From contig CALANQ010000436.1 in NCBI GenBank assembly GCA_937926025.1, forward strand, positions 1-7,041: 7,041 nt of DNA. Direction: 5' to 3'. Position 1 is the stretch's first letter; every line of letters starts with the position of its first letter. The DNA comes from an uncultured Acidimicrobiales bacterium. Its GTDB lineage: Bacteria; Actinomycetota; Acidimicrobiia; Acidimicrobiales; Iamiaceae. Shown here piece by piece: positions 1 through 6,287 of this stretch. The notes beneath the pieces were generated by a model that saw only the letters and a list, made by a program, of their open reading frames with translations, did not search any database and was not told where the DNA came from. A program made the position numbers and the translations under genes.

Positions 1-153
1 CCGCCTGTCGACCTGCTCGGCCGGGAGCTGCTCGCCATCGGTGGCGACCTCGCCGTCCTGGAGGACGGGGTGCGCCGCGACGCTCCGGCGTTCTTCGAGT
101 ACCTGTCGCAGCCGACCGCCGACCGCATCCCGGTGGGCGCCGCCCCCATCTGA
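1..153 (+). CDS. C-terminal fragment of an unidentified protein (5' end outside window)
   Basis: Frame 1 is open from the first base to a TGA at 151-153 and gives 50 residues with no start codon, so this is the tail of a gene that begins to the left of the window. The tail ends FFEYLSQPTADRIPVGAAPI. It has no transmembrane stretch, no cysteines and no motif that I recognise. Codons show the strong G/C third-position bias seen in the real genes here, which supports coding. The next gene on the same strand begins 53 bp later, with a palindrome and a candidate promoter between them, so it is probably not in one operon with the STAS gene. I assign no function. Confidence 0.6.
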   Translation, partial: PPVDLLGRELLAIGGDLAVLEDGVRRDAPAFFEYLSQPTADRIPVGAAPI

Positions 154-157
154 GGCG

Positions 158-171
158 TGACGCCGGCGTCA
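158..171. repeat. 14-bp perfect palindrome between genes
   Basis: TGACGCCGGCGTCA is a perfect inverted repeat 4 bp after the stop codon of the left-edge gene and 6 bp before a candidate -35 element at 178. It could be a weak terminator hairpin (5-bp stem around CCGG, no T tract) or a dimeric operator for the downstream STAS/LuxR pair. The sequence alone does not decide between these. Confidence 0.35.
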
Positions 172-177
172 GCGCCG

Positions 178-203
178 GTATGGCTCACCCGGACGGAGGG
201 TAG
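178..203 (+). promoter_or_regulatory. Candidate SigB/SigF-type promoter for the STAS/LuxR pair
   Basis: GTATGG at 178-183 and GGGTAG at 198-203 are separated by 14 nt. This resembles the SigB-family pattern GTTTAA-N14-GGGTAT, and the looser actinobacterial GNNT-N14-16-GGGTA form as I remember it. Transcription would begin near 210, downstream of the GTG at 207. If the promoter is real, translation must start at ATG 240 or ATG 270 unless another promoter lies upstream. The purine-rich GGAGGGTAGGAGG stretch also looks like a ribosome-binding site, so the two readings compete. Confidence 0.4.
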
Positions 204-206
204 GAG

Positions 207-602
207 GTGGCCGACCCCGTCCGCTGCAGGACCCGCACGATGCGAGTGACCAAGCACCACACCGACCCGATGCACCGACCCACCGAGACCGAGCGCTTCT
301 CGGTCGCTGTCACCAGCGGCACCTCGGTCGCCCGGGTGCGGTTCTCGGGCGAGATCGACGCCGCCACGTCGCTGCAGCTCGGACCGTCGCTCCTCGCCGC
401 CGGCGAAGGCGGACGCACCGTCCAGCTCGACCTGAGCGCCACGTCGTTCATCGACTCGGCCGGCATCCGGGTCCTCGTGCGGTCCATGTGGGACCTCCGC
501 GAGGCCGGCTCCGGTCTGATCCTCATCGCAGCATCGGACTCGGCGGAGAACATCCTGCGCATCACCGGAATCCTCGACGTCTTGAAGGACCCAGCACCAT
601 GA
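207..602 (+). CDS. STAS-domain anti-sigma-factor antagonist (RsbV/SpoIIAA-like)
   Basis: The product (131 aa from GTG 207) is a single STAS domain from about residue 30 to 128. It has the expected strand-helix order, the GEIDAAT segment at 48-54 and the signature FIDSAGIRVL at 81-90. In SpoIIAA the serine directly after this aspartate is phosphorylated by the anti-sigma kinase; here it is Ser84. When unphosphorylated, such proteins bind the anti-sigma factor and free the sigma factor. GTG 207 is preceded by GGAGG (195-199, 7 nt gap), but the first 29 residues are not part of the domain. ATG 240 (AGGA at 228-231) and ATG 270 are alternatives and fit better if the promoter at 178-203 is used. 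The stop overlaps the next start as ATGA, so translation is probably coupled to the response regulator. The partner anti-sigma could be the one at 2066-2437, but this is unproven. Confidence 0.88.
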   Translation: MADPVRCRTRTMRVTKHHTDPMHRPTETERFSVAVTSGTSVARVRFSGEIDAATSLQLGPSLLAAGEGGRTVQLDLSATSFIDSAGIRVLVRSMWDLREAGSGLILIAASDSAENILRITGILDVLKDPAP

Positions 603-1258
603 ACGACCCCCTGCGGGTGATCCTCGCCAACGATGCGGAGCTGATCCTGGAGGGCCTCAAGGGCCTCCTCGCTCCGTACTCCGATCGGGTGGAGGTGGTC
701 GCCACCGCAACCGGCGACCCCGACATCGTCCAAGAGGCGCTGGCCGACACCGACGCGGACATCATGCTGATCGACGCGTTCGGCCGGACCGGCGCCGGGG
801 TGGACGCCGTGGTCAAGGTGCTGGCCACCGACCCGAGCTTCGCCGTCGTCGTGTTCACCGAGGCCGATGACCTCCGCCACCTGTTCGCCGCCCTGCGCGC
901 CGGCGTCAAGGGCTACCTGCTGAAGACCATCGCCACCGAGGACCTCGTGGCCTCGCTGGAGCGGATCGCCAAGGGCGAGGTGGTCGTCGATCCGGGGCTC
1001 GCCACCGAGGCCGCCATCATGGCGGCCCGCACCACCTCGCGGCAGCGCTGGGTGGGCGCCCACCTCGGCCTGTCGCGTCGAGAGGCCGAGGTCCTGCGCT
1101 GCGTCGCCCACGGCCGCTCCGTCGACGAGGTCGCCGCCGAGCTCGGCGTCGGGCGCGAGACGATCCGCACCCACCTCCAGCAGATCTACCGGAAGCTCGG
1201 GGTGAACGACCGAGCCGGCGCCGTGGCCAAGGCCTGGCGCGAAGGCCTCACGGAGTAG
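599..1258 (+). CDS. NarL/FixJ-type (LuxR HTH) response regulator
   Basis: This 219-aa protein has a receiver domain (about 5-122) and a C-terminal LuxR/GerE helix-turn-helix (about 156-213). The likely phospho-acceptor is Asp59 (in MLIDAF), with Thr87 (VVFTEAD) and Lys109 (YLLKT) as the other conserved switch residues. The metal-binding acidic pair is Asn11-Asp12 rather than two acidic residues, so magnesium binding or phosphorylation may be altered. The HTH carries the classic LSRREAEVLR start and the VGRETIRTHLQQIYRKLGV recognition region. I chose ATG 599 because it is preceded by AAGGA (585-589, 9 nt gap) and overlaps the STAS stop codon as ATGA; a longer open frame from 488 only runs back through the STAS gene. 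No dedicated sensor kinase is adjacent. The kinase at 3369-4991 is a candidate. It probably regulates transcription of unknown targets. Confidence 0.93.
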   Translation: MNDPLRVILANDAELILEGLKGLLAPYSDRVEVVATATGDPDIVQEALADTDADIMLIDAFGRTGAGVDAVVKVLATDPSFAVVVFTEADDLRHLFAALRAGVKGYLLKTIATEDLVASLERIAKGEVVVDPGLATEAAIMAARTTSRQRWVGAHLGLSRREAEVLRCVAHGRSVDEVAAELGVGRETIRTHLQQIYRKLGVNDRAGAVAKAWREGLTE

Positions 1259-1274
1259 CGCCCGCCCGTTCGCT

Positions 1275-1310
1275 TGAGACGGTCCCGGTTGCGCCCCCGG
1301 GGCCGTCTCA
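1275..1310. terminator. Bidirectional hairpin terminator between convergent operons
   Basis: A 14-bp stem pairs 1275-1288 with 1297-1310: TGAGACGG with CCGTCTCA, one T-G wobble, then CCCGG with CCGGG. It closes an 8-nt loop at 1289-1296. There is no clear T tract on either side, as is common in high-GC actinobacteria. It lies 16 bp after the LuxR-type gene. Its right arm contains the stop codon of the convergent sigma-factor gene (1308-1310), so for that transcript the hairpin begins inside the coding region. Confidence 0.75.
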
Positions 1311-2065
1311 GGTGCCCTCGGGCACGGCCAGCTCGCGCAGGTCCCGGAGGGCCCGTCGCAGCAGCCGCGACACGTGCACCTGGCTCATCCCCACCTGCTC
1401 GGCGATCTCGGACTGGCTCAGGTCCTCGAAGAACCGCAGGTACACGATGGTGCGCTCGCGCTCGTCGAGCGTGTCCAGCAGCTGGGTCAGCAGGACCCGC
1501 TCATCGGGCGGCAGGCCCTCGCTGATGTCGCTGCCCCCGCTGGCGTGGCTGGCGGCCAGCGCGCCCTCGGTGGTGTCGGTCGACGTGGTGCGGTAGGCGG
1601 CCCCGGCATCGAGCGCGTCGAGCAGGTCGTCGATGCTGATGCCCAGCTCCTGCGCGATCTCGGCGGGGGTCGGGGTCTGGCCGGTGCGGGCGGTGAGCTG
1701 GTTGACCACCGTCGGGATGCGGACGTGCAGGTCCTTCGCCCGCCGGGGTACCTTCACCGCCCAGGTGGCGTCGCGGAAGTGACGCCGCAGCTCGCCGGTG
1801 ATGGTGGGCACCGCGAACCCGGCGAACGGCACCCCGAACTGGGGATCGAAGCGCTCGACCGCCTTTACCAGCCCGAGCATCGCCACCTGCTCCAGGTCCG
1901 GCAGCGGCTCCCCGCGGTTGGCGAACCGGCGGGCGCACGCCTGGGCGATGGACAGCGTCTCGGTGACCAGCTCGTTGCGGAGCCGGCGGTCGTTGGTGCG
2001 CCGGTACTCGACGAACCGGGCCGTCAGGTCGTCGCCGTCGCCGTCGACGGGTTCGGAGCTTGCGC

Positions 2066-2069
<4 letters not shown>
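1308..2069 (-). CDS. SigB/SigF-family (group 3 sigma-70) alternative sigma factor
   Basis: The 253-aa product has the arrangement of stress or sporulation sigma factors. Region 2 is at about 33-103, with DLEQVAMLGLVKAVERFD at 58-75 for core binding and FAGFAVPTITGELRRHFRD at 82-100 for -10 recognition. Region 3 is at about 112-165 (TPTPAEIAQELGIS). Region 4 is at about 195-247 (LDERERTIVYLRFFEDLSQ, then the SEIAEQVGMSQVHVSRLLRR helix-turn-helix for -35 recognition). It should direct RNA polymerase to GTTT/GGGTA-type promoters, and such sites occur in this window. The GTG start at 2067-2069 overlaps the TGA of the anti-sigma gene as GTGA, the usual coupled order of anti-sigma then sigma. An open frame continues upstream to 2285, but that extension is only the other frame of the anti-sigma gene. 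The gene symbol is left blank because sigB, sigF or another paralogue cannot be told apart here. Confidence 0.93.
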
Positions 2070-2437
<368 letters not shown>

Positions 2438-2513
2438 CGGGACATCCTCGCGCCCCGATGGCGTGCGGTCGGGGTGATCAACGGACATGCCGGCCTTCCC
2501 TGGTCGCGGGCGC

Positions 2514-2527
2514 GGGCCGATCGGCCC
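2514..2527. repeat. 14-bp GATC-centred palindrome in the anti-sigma leader
   Basis: GGGCCGATCGGCCC is a perfect inverted repeat located 15-28 bp downstream of the candidate -10 of the anti-sigma promoter, and so within the predicted 5' leader. A related 16-bp palindrome occurs before the STAS gene at 6627-6642. It may be an operator or an RNA hairpin (5-bp stem, GATC loop). Confidence 0.4.
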
Positions 2528-2541
2528 CTCCGGTGCTGCTC

Positions 2542-2567
2542 CTACCCGCAGCATTCCCGTATCAGAC
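2542..2567 (-). promoter_or_regulatory. Candidate SigB-type promoter for the anti-sigma/sigma operon
   Basis: On the minus strand GTCTGA (2562-2567) and GGGTAG (2542-2547) are separated by 14 nt, close to the SigB-family pattern GTTTAA-N14-GGGTAT. Transcription would begin near 2535, upstream of both possible anti-sigma starts (2488 and 2437). That rules out the longer open frame reaching back to 2605. If correct, the sigma factor drives its own operon. Confidence 0.5.
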
Positions 2568-2584
2568 CCGCAGGCACCGGGTAC
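2559..2584 (+). promoter_or_regulatory. Candidate SigB-type promoter for csbD-like gene
   Basis: GTATCA (2559-2564) and GGGTAC (2579-2584) are separated by 14 nt. Transcription would start near 2590, giving a leader of about 50 nt before ATG 2643. The -35 element overlaps the opposing -35 element of the minus-strand promoter (2562-2567) by 3 bp, so the two promoters stand back to back. CsbD in Bacillus subtilis is a SigB-controlled gene, which agrees with this assignment. Confidence 0.55.
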
Positions 2585-2642
2585 CGGAGGAGCACGAGCG
2601 ACCACCGCTCGATCACCATCTCAACCAGAGGAGCACAGCACC

Positions 2643-2834
2643 ATGGGCAGCACCGCCGACGACGCCAAGGGCCGGGTCAAGGAAGCTGCTGGCGACCTGA
2701 CCGGCAACCGCGACCTCGAGCGCGAGGGCAAGCTCGATCAGGCCGGCGCCAGCGCCAAGGAGTTCGCGGAGAACGCCAAGGACAAGGCCTCCGACCTCGT
2801 GGACTCGGTCAAGGACCGCCTCAGCAAGGACTGA
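2643..2834 (+). CDS. CsbD-family small stress protein
   Basis: This gene encodes a 63-aa, highly charged, hydrophilic protein without cysteines or membrane segments. It matches the CsbD-like family: the start GSTADDAKGRVKEAAGDLTG (2-21), the central DLEREGKLDQAGASAKE (24-40) and a second helical stretch rich in Lys, Asp and Ala. Family members are abundant general-stress proteins of unknown biochemical role, predicted to be helical or partly disordered. ATG 2643 is preceded by GAGGAG (2628-2633, 9 nt gap). The gene stands alone between a divergent SigB-type promoter and a strong terminator, so it is probably a single-gene transcript and a target of the sigma factor next door. Confidence 0.92.
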   Translation: MGSTADDAKGRVKEAAGDLTGNRDLEREGKLDQAGASAKEFAENAKDKASDLVDSVKDRLSKD

Positions 2835-2850
2835 GCGAACCCCGCACCAG

Positions 2851-2895
2851 GCGACGACGCCCCGGCGACCCCTGCGGTCCCCGGGGCGTCGTCGC
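2851..2895. terminator. Bidirectional hairpin terminator between csbD and the receiver operon
   Basis: A perfect 15-bp stem pairs GCGACGACGCCCCGG (2851-2865) with its reverse complement at 2881-2895. Inside it GACC (2867-2870) can pair with GGTC (2876-2879) across a single C-C mismatch, leaving a 5-nt loop. It begins 16 bp after the csbD stop and lies 21 bp past the stop of the convergent receiver gene, so it can serve both transcripts. There is no T tract. Confidence 0.8.
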
Positions 2896-2916
2896 GCCCG
2901 GGCACCGGTGCGCGGG

Positions 2917-3372
2917 TCAGGGGTTCGGCACCTCGGCCACGCCCAGGAAGAACTCGTCGATGGTGCGCACCACGTCGCGGTAGCGCTCGAAGTCCACCGG
3001 CTTGGCGATGTGCGCGTTGCCGTGCAGCGAGTACGTGGCCAGGACATCGGCGTCCGCAGAGCTGGTGCTCAGGACCACCACCGGGATCGGGGCCAGGTCT
3101 GGGTCGCCCTTCAGGTCGGCCAGCACCTCGTGGCCGCTCACCTTCGGCAGGTTGAGGTCCAGCAGCACCAGGTGCGGGGTGGAGACCCCCGCGTAGTCGC
3201 CCCGCTTGTGGAGGTAGTCCAGGGCCAGGGCACCGTCGGCCACCACGGCTACATCGCACCCGACCCGCGCCGCGGCCAGCGACTCCTGGGTGATCAGGAC
3301 ATCGCCCGGGTCGTCTTCGACCAGGAGGATGCGCGCGGGCTCGAGCGGACGGCGGGAGGGCCTCGTGTTCAT
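2917..3372 (-). CDS. Stand-alone receiver-domain response regulator (Rcp1/CheY-like)
   Basis: The product (151 aa) is one receiver domain without an output domain. The acidic cluster is ILLVEDDPGD (15-24; Glu19, Asp20, Asp21), the phospho-acceptor is Asp72 (VLLDLNLPKVSG), and the other switch residues are Ser102 (VVVLSTSS) and Lys124 (HIAKPVDF). The DLNLPKVSGHEVL style and the C-terminal FERYRDVVRTIDEFF are typical of the Rcp1-like group, which partners phytochrome-type and related histidine kinases. It is the last gene of a three-gene operon. Its ATG overlaps the kinase stop as ATGA, and AGGA (3378-3381) lies 5 nt upstream. It probably receives phosphate from the adjacent kinase and may act as a shuttle or sink, or bind another protein. 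The downstream partner is not evident. Confidence 0.93.
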   Translation of the reverse strand: MNTRPSRRPLEPARILLVEDDPGDVLITQESLAAARVGCDVAVVADGALALDYLHKRGDYAGVSTPHLVLLDLNLPKVSGHEVLADLKGDPDLAPIPVVVLSTSSADADVLATYSLHGNAHIAKPVDFERYRDVVRTIDEFFLGVAEVPNP

Positions 3373-4991
3373 CGGGATCCTGTCGTGGGTGAGGGCTGCG
3401 CCGAGACGTCAGCAGGGTCGGTTGCCGCCGGAGGAGGAGAAGGAGTCAGGTCGGACGGGGGAGGGGTCGGCTGGCCGACCGGAAGGGTCCAGCGGACGAC
3501 GGTGCCGACCCCGTCGGCCGGTTCGTCGATCCAGATGCGGCCGCCGCTGAACTCGACGATGCGCTTGCAGAGTGCCAGGCCGATGCCCGTCCCTTCGAAC
3601 TCGCCGCGGCCGTGGAGCCGCTGGAACACCGCGAATACCTTCTCGCGGTACGCCGGTTCGATGCCGATGCCCTGGTCAGCGCACGTGAACACCCATCGGT
3701 CGTCGTCCCGCTCCGCGGACAGGGCGATCGACGGCGGCTGCCCCTCGGTGCGGTACTTGATGGCGTTGCCGATCACGTTGTCGAGCAGGGCCCGATAGAG
3801 GGTGGGGTCGCCCGGCACCGTGGGCAGGCCGCCCACCGAGACCTCGGCGCCGAGCAGGTCGTCAGCGTGGGCGCGCAGCGCCTCGCGGGCCAGGGCGTCG
3901 AAATCGCAGTCGACGAACGCCTGGGTGGACCGTCCCATGCGGGAGAACTCGAGCAGGTCGGCGATGAGGGCCTGCATCCGCTTGGCGCCGTCGACGGCGA
4001 ACTCGATGTAGGACCGCCCTCGCTCGTCGAGCTGGTCGCCGTAGCGCTGCTCCAGCAGCTGGCAGAACGACGCCACCTTGCGCAGCGGCTCCTGAAGGTC
4101 GTGGGACGCCACGTAGGCGAACTGCTCCAGGTCGGCGTTGGAGCGCGCCAGCTCGTCGGCCCGCTTCGCCAGCTCCACCCGAGAGGCCTCCACCGCGGCC
4201 AGCTCCTGGATGATCCGGTCGCGCATGTCCGACACCCGGAGCGCCAGCAGCTCGATCTCGGCCGGGCCCTCCACCTCGATGGGGTACTCGAGGTCGCCGC
4301 CGGCGACGGCGTCCGCCGCCTGCACCACGTGGTCGACGGGCTCCACCACCCGCCTGCGAAGGATCCAGCTGCCGCCGAACGCCACCACGCCGAAGAGGGC
4401 GAGCGTCGCCCCGACCGACACGACCAGGCGCGACGTGGTGTCCTCCAGGCTGACCCGGGCCGCCACCCGCTGCTCCTGGAGGATCGCCTCGAGCGAGTCC
4501 AGCTCGGCGCGGACCTCGTCGAACGCAGCCGTGGACAGGATGAACGTGGCGTCGAGCTCGGCGGGGTCCACCGGGCGGTCCAGCAGCGGGTCGGCCACGC
4601 TGTCGCGCCAGTCGTCCATGGCCGCCTCGACTCGGTCGAGCGCGGCCAGGACCTCGGGCTCGGACGGGTCGCCGGCGATGCTGGTGCGGATCTCCTCGGC
4701 CACCCGGGCCTGCGTGGCCTTGCCAGCCGTGTACGGCTGGAGGAGCCGGTCGTCGCGGGTGATGGCGTAGCCCCGGATGCCGGTCTCCTGGTCCAGCATG
4801 CTGGAGCGCAGCTCCTGGGCGGCCACGCGGGCGGGGCCGATCGTCTCGAACACCCGGGTCCGGGCGTCGAGCAGGCTCGCGAACCCGGACCACACGATCA
4901 GCGACCCGGCGAGCAGGGCGACGACTGCGATGACCCACGCCGCGGTCGACAGCTGCCGGAGCGACCGGCCGCCGGTCCGGTGGTCGCTCAC
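3369..4991 (-). CDS. Membrane CHASE3-HAMP sensor histidine kinase
   Basis: The 540-aa product has a first membrane helix at about 15-40. An extracytoplasmic CHASE3-type helical sensor follows (about 42-187) with the hallmark LDQETGIRGYAITRDDRLLQPY at 66-87. Then come a second membrane helix (about 189-211), a HAMP linker (about 212-264) and a short coiled coil. HisKA has the phospho-accepting His297 in ASHDLQEPLR, and HATPase_c has the N-box around Asn409 (LDNVIGNAIKYR), G1 ADQGIGI (438-444), the F-box around VFAVFQRLH and G2 GTGIGLALC (467-475). The DLQEPLRKV type of HisKA is common in kinases paired with Rcp1-like receivers, matching the next gene. The GTG start at 4991 overlaps the phosphatase stop as GTGA; open frame upstream of it only shadows the phosphatase gene. 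Residues 506-540 are a Pro/Thr/Ser-rich tail beyond the ATPase domain. The ligand is unknown. Confidence 0.93.
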   Translation of the reverse strand: MSDHRTGGRSLRQLSTAAWVIAVVALLAGSLIVWSGFASLLDARTRVFETIGPARVAAQELRSSMLDQETGIRGYAITRDDRLLQPYTAGKATQARVAEEIRTSIAGDPSEPEVLAALDRVEAAMDDWRDSVADPLLDRPVDPAELDATFILSTAAFDEVRAELDSLEAILQEQRVAARVSLEDTTSRLVVSVGATLALFGVVAFGGSWILRRRVVEPVDHVVQAADAVAGGDLEYPIEVEGPAEIELLALRVSDMRDRIIQELAAVEASRVELAKRADELARSNADLEQFAYVASHDLQEPLRKVASFCQLLEQRYGDQLDERGRSYIEFAVDGAKRMQALIADLLEFSRMGRSTQAFVDCDFDALAREALRAHADDLLGAEVSVGGLPTVPGDPTLYRALLDNVIGNAIKYRTEGQPPSIALSAERDDDRWVFTCADQGIGIEPAYREKVFAVFQRLHGRGEFEGTGIGLALCKRIVEFSGGRIWIDEPADGVGTVVRWTLPVGQPTPPPSDLTPSPPPAATDPADVSAQPSPTTGSR

Positions 4992-6196
4992 CGGAGCTCG
5001 CCCGGTGCCGGCGCCTGGTGCGTCACCACCAGGAGGGCGACGTCGTCGCGCCACCCGTCGGTGGCCCGGGTGGCGAAGTCGTTGATAAGCGCGTCGGCGT
5101 CGATGCCCTCGGCCCGGTGGGCGGCCTCCACCGCGGCCGGCACCTCCTCCACCGCCAAGATGGCGCCGTCGTCGGCCCGCACCTCGAACAGGCCGTCGGT
5201 GAACGCCACCAGGCTCCACGGCCCGTCGAGCCGGTGCTCGGTGCCGGGCAGGTCGGCATCGGCCAGTCGGATGCCGAGGGGCGAGCGACCGGCCTCGTCC
5301 CGGAGCGGCCCGCGGCCGGCCAGGATCGGTGCCGGGTGGCCGGCGTTGCGGATGCACACCGTGCTCAGGTCCGGCGCGATGGTCAGGTCGCACACGGTGG
5401 CGAACTCGTCGCCCCGGGGCCGCTCGCTCATCAGCAGGTCCTCGAGGGCCAGCAGCACATCGCCCGGATCGAGGCCGGCCAGCACCAGCGACCGCCACCC
5501 AGCGCGGAGGCTGACACCCAGCGCCGCCTCGTCGGTGCCGTGGCCGGCGACGTCGCCGATCACCAGCCGCACCGTGCCGTCCGCGAGCTCCAGGCCGTCG
5601 AAGAAGTCGCCGCTGACGACCCCCGATCGGGCGGCGATGTAGCGGGCGTCCCAGGACACGTCCGGGCGCACCACCGCCGGGTCCACCAGCAGCGCCCGCT
5701 CCAGGCGGTGCTGCTCGGCCTGGCGCATGTGGGCCTCGGCCAGCGCGGTGGCCGAGAGCTGCGAGCGCTTCCGCTCCACCGCGAACCGGATCGATCGGGC
5801 GATGGTCCGGCCGTCGGCGTCGCCCTTGACCAGGTAGTCCTGGGCGCCGCGAGCCAGGGCTTCGGTGCCCGCCTTGGCGTCGCCCCACCCCGTGAGCACC
5901 ACGATGGCCACGCGGGGGAGCCGGCCGACGATCTCGTCGAGCGCCTCGAACCCCGTGACCCCGGGGAGGCCGAGGTCGAGCACCACGCACGAGACCTCGT
6001 CGGTCTCGGTCAGCGCGAACAGCTGCGACGTGCGCGACACGCACCGGACCCGGAGCTCCGGGTCGGCGTCGGCGATGGCCTCCTCGAAGAGGATGGTGTC
6101 GCCCGGGTCGTCCTCCACCAGCACCACGAGGTGCGGCGCGTCACGCGGCGAGAGGTGGTCGGGCGGTGCCCAGGAGGACGGCGACGGATCGTTCAT
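4988..6196 (-). CDS. Receiver-controlled PP2C/SpoIIE phosphatase (RsbU-like)
   Basis: The 402-aa product joins an N-terminal receiver domain (about 22-142) to a C-terminal SpoIIE/PP2C serine phosphatase domain (about 183-393) through a helical linker. Receiver residues are Asp29-Asp30, the phospho-acceptor Asp74 (VVLDLGLPGVTG), Thr102 (VVLTGWGD) and Lys124 (YLVKG). Phosphatase metal ligands are in SGDFFD (Asp197), VIGDVAGHG (Asp215), FTDGLFEV (Asp334) and WRDDVALLVV (Asp384/385). RNAGHPAPIL at 283-292 is the usual core strand. In partner switching such proteins dephosphorylate STAS antagonists, which then pull the anti-sigma factor off the sigma factor. The likely substrates here are the STAS proteins at 207-602 and 6288-6605. 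It is the first gene of an operon with the kinase and the stand-alone receiver, so the kinase probably controls its receiver. ATG 6196 lacks a clear ribosome-binding site. Confidence 0.93.
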   Translation of the reverse strand: MNDPSPSSWAPPDHLSPRDAPHLVVLVEDDPGDTILFEEAIADADPELRVRCVSRTSQLFALTETDEVSCVVLDLGLPGVTGFEALDEIVGRLPRVAIVVLTGWGDAKAGTEALARGAQDYLVKGDADGRTIARSIRFAVERKRSQLSATALAEAHMRQAEQHRLERALLVDPAVVRPDVSWDARYIAARSGVVSGDFFDGLELADGTVRLVIGDVAGHGTDEAALGVSLRAGWRSLVLAGLDPGDVLLALEDLLMSERPRGDEFATVCDLTIAPDLSTVCIRNAGHPAPILAGRGPLRDEAGRSPLGIRLADADLPGTEHRLDGPWSLVAFTDGLFEVRADDGAILAVEEVPAAVEAAHRAEGIDADALINDFATRATDGWRDDVALLVVTHQAPAPGELR

Positions 6197-6287
6197 GAGC
6201 GCAGAACATGCTCGTCCACCGAGGGCACGGATGCGCCCCCCGGGCGGGTGATTCCACGGCCACCCAGCACGGCGTCGGGCTCGGCGG
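6197..6287. other. 91-bp gap upstream of the phosphatase operon
   Basis: This gap must hold the promoter of the three-gene operon unless transcription reads through from the STAS gene. I see no GGGTA-type -10 and no convincing housekeeping promoter. There is one weak inverted repeat, GGGTG (6246-6250) with CACCC (6261-6265), and a CCCGGG run. Read-through from the STAS gene is possible. Confidence 0.3.

Noticed and set aside
185..1174. Long minus-strand open frame (329 codons) opposite the STAS and LuxR-type genes
   Set aside because: It is antisense to two well-supported genes. Its translation is rich in Gly, Asp, His and Arg with no domain, which is typical of high-GC shadow frames.
2489..2605. 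Longer start for the anti-sigma gene at 2605
   Set aside because: It would place the start upstream of the candidate minus-strand promoter and inside the csbD promoter and leader. The added residues are Pro/Gly/Arg-rich and not domain-like.
2908..3798. Plus-strand open frame of 296 codons opposite the receiver and kinase end
   Set aside because: Shadow of the receiver gene and the kinase C terminus; it also runs through the convergent gene boundary.
4282..4287. GGGTAC hexamer on the plus strand as a SigB-type -10
   Set aside because: It is inside the kinase coding region on the opposite strand, has no plus-strand gene to serve, and I see no matching -35. The same applies to GGGTAC near 1746.
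3612..5642. Plus-strand open frame of 676 codons opposite the kinase and phosphatase
   Set aside because: The opposite strand encodes clear HisKA, HATPase and SpoIIE domains. This frame is low-complexity His/Arg/Gly-rich shadow sequence.
4992..6044. N-terminal extension of the histidine kinase frame
   Set aside because: The extension is the other frame of the phosphatase gene and is Arg/Gly/Pro-rich with no domain. The GTGA overlap at 4991 is the natural start.
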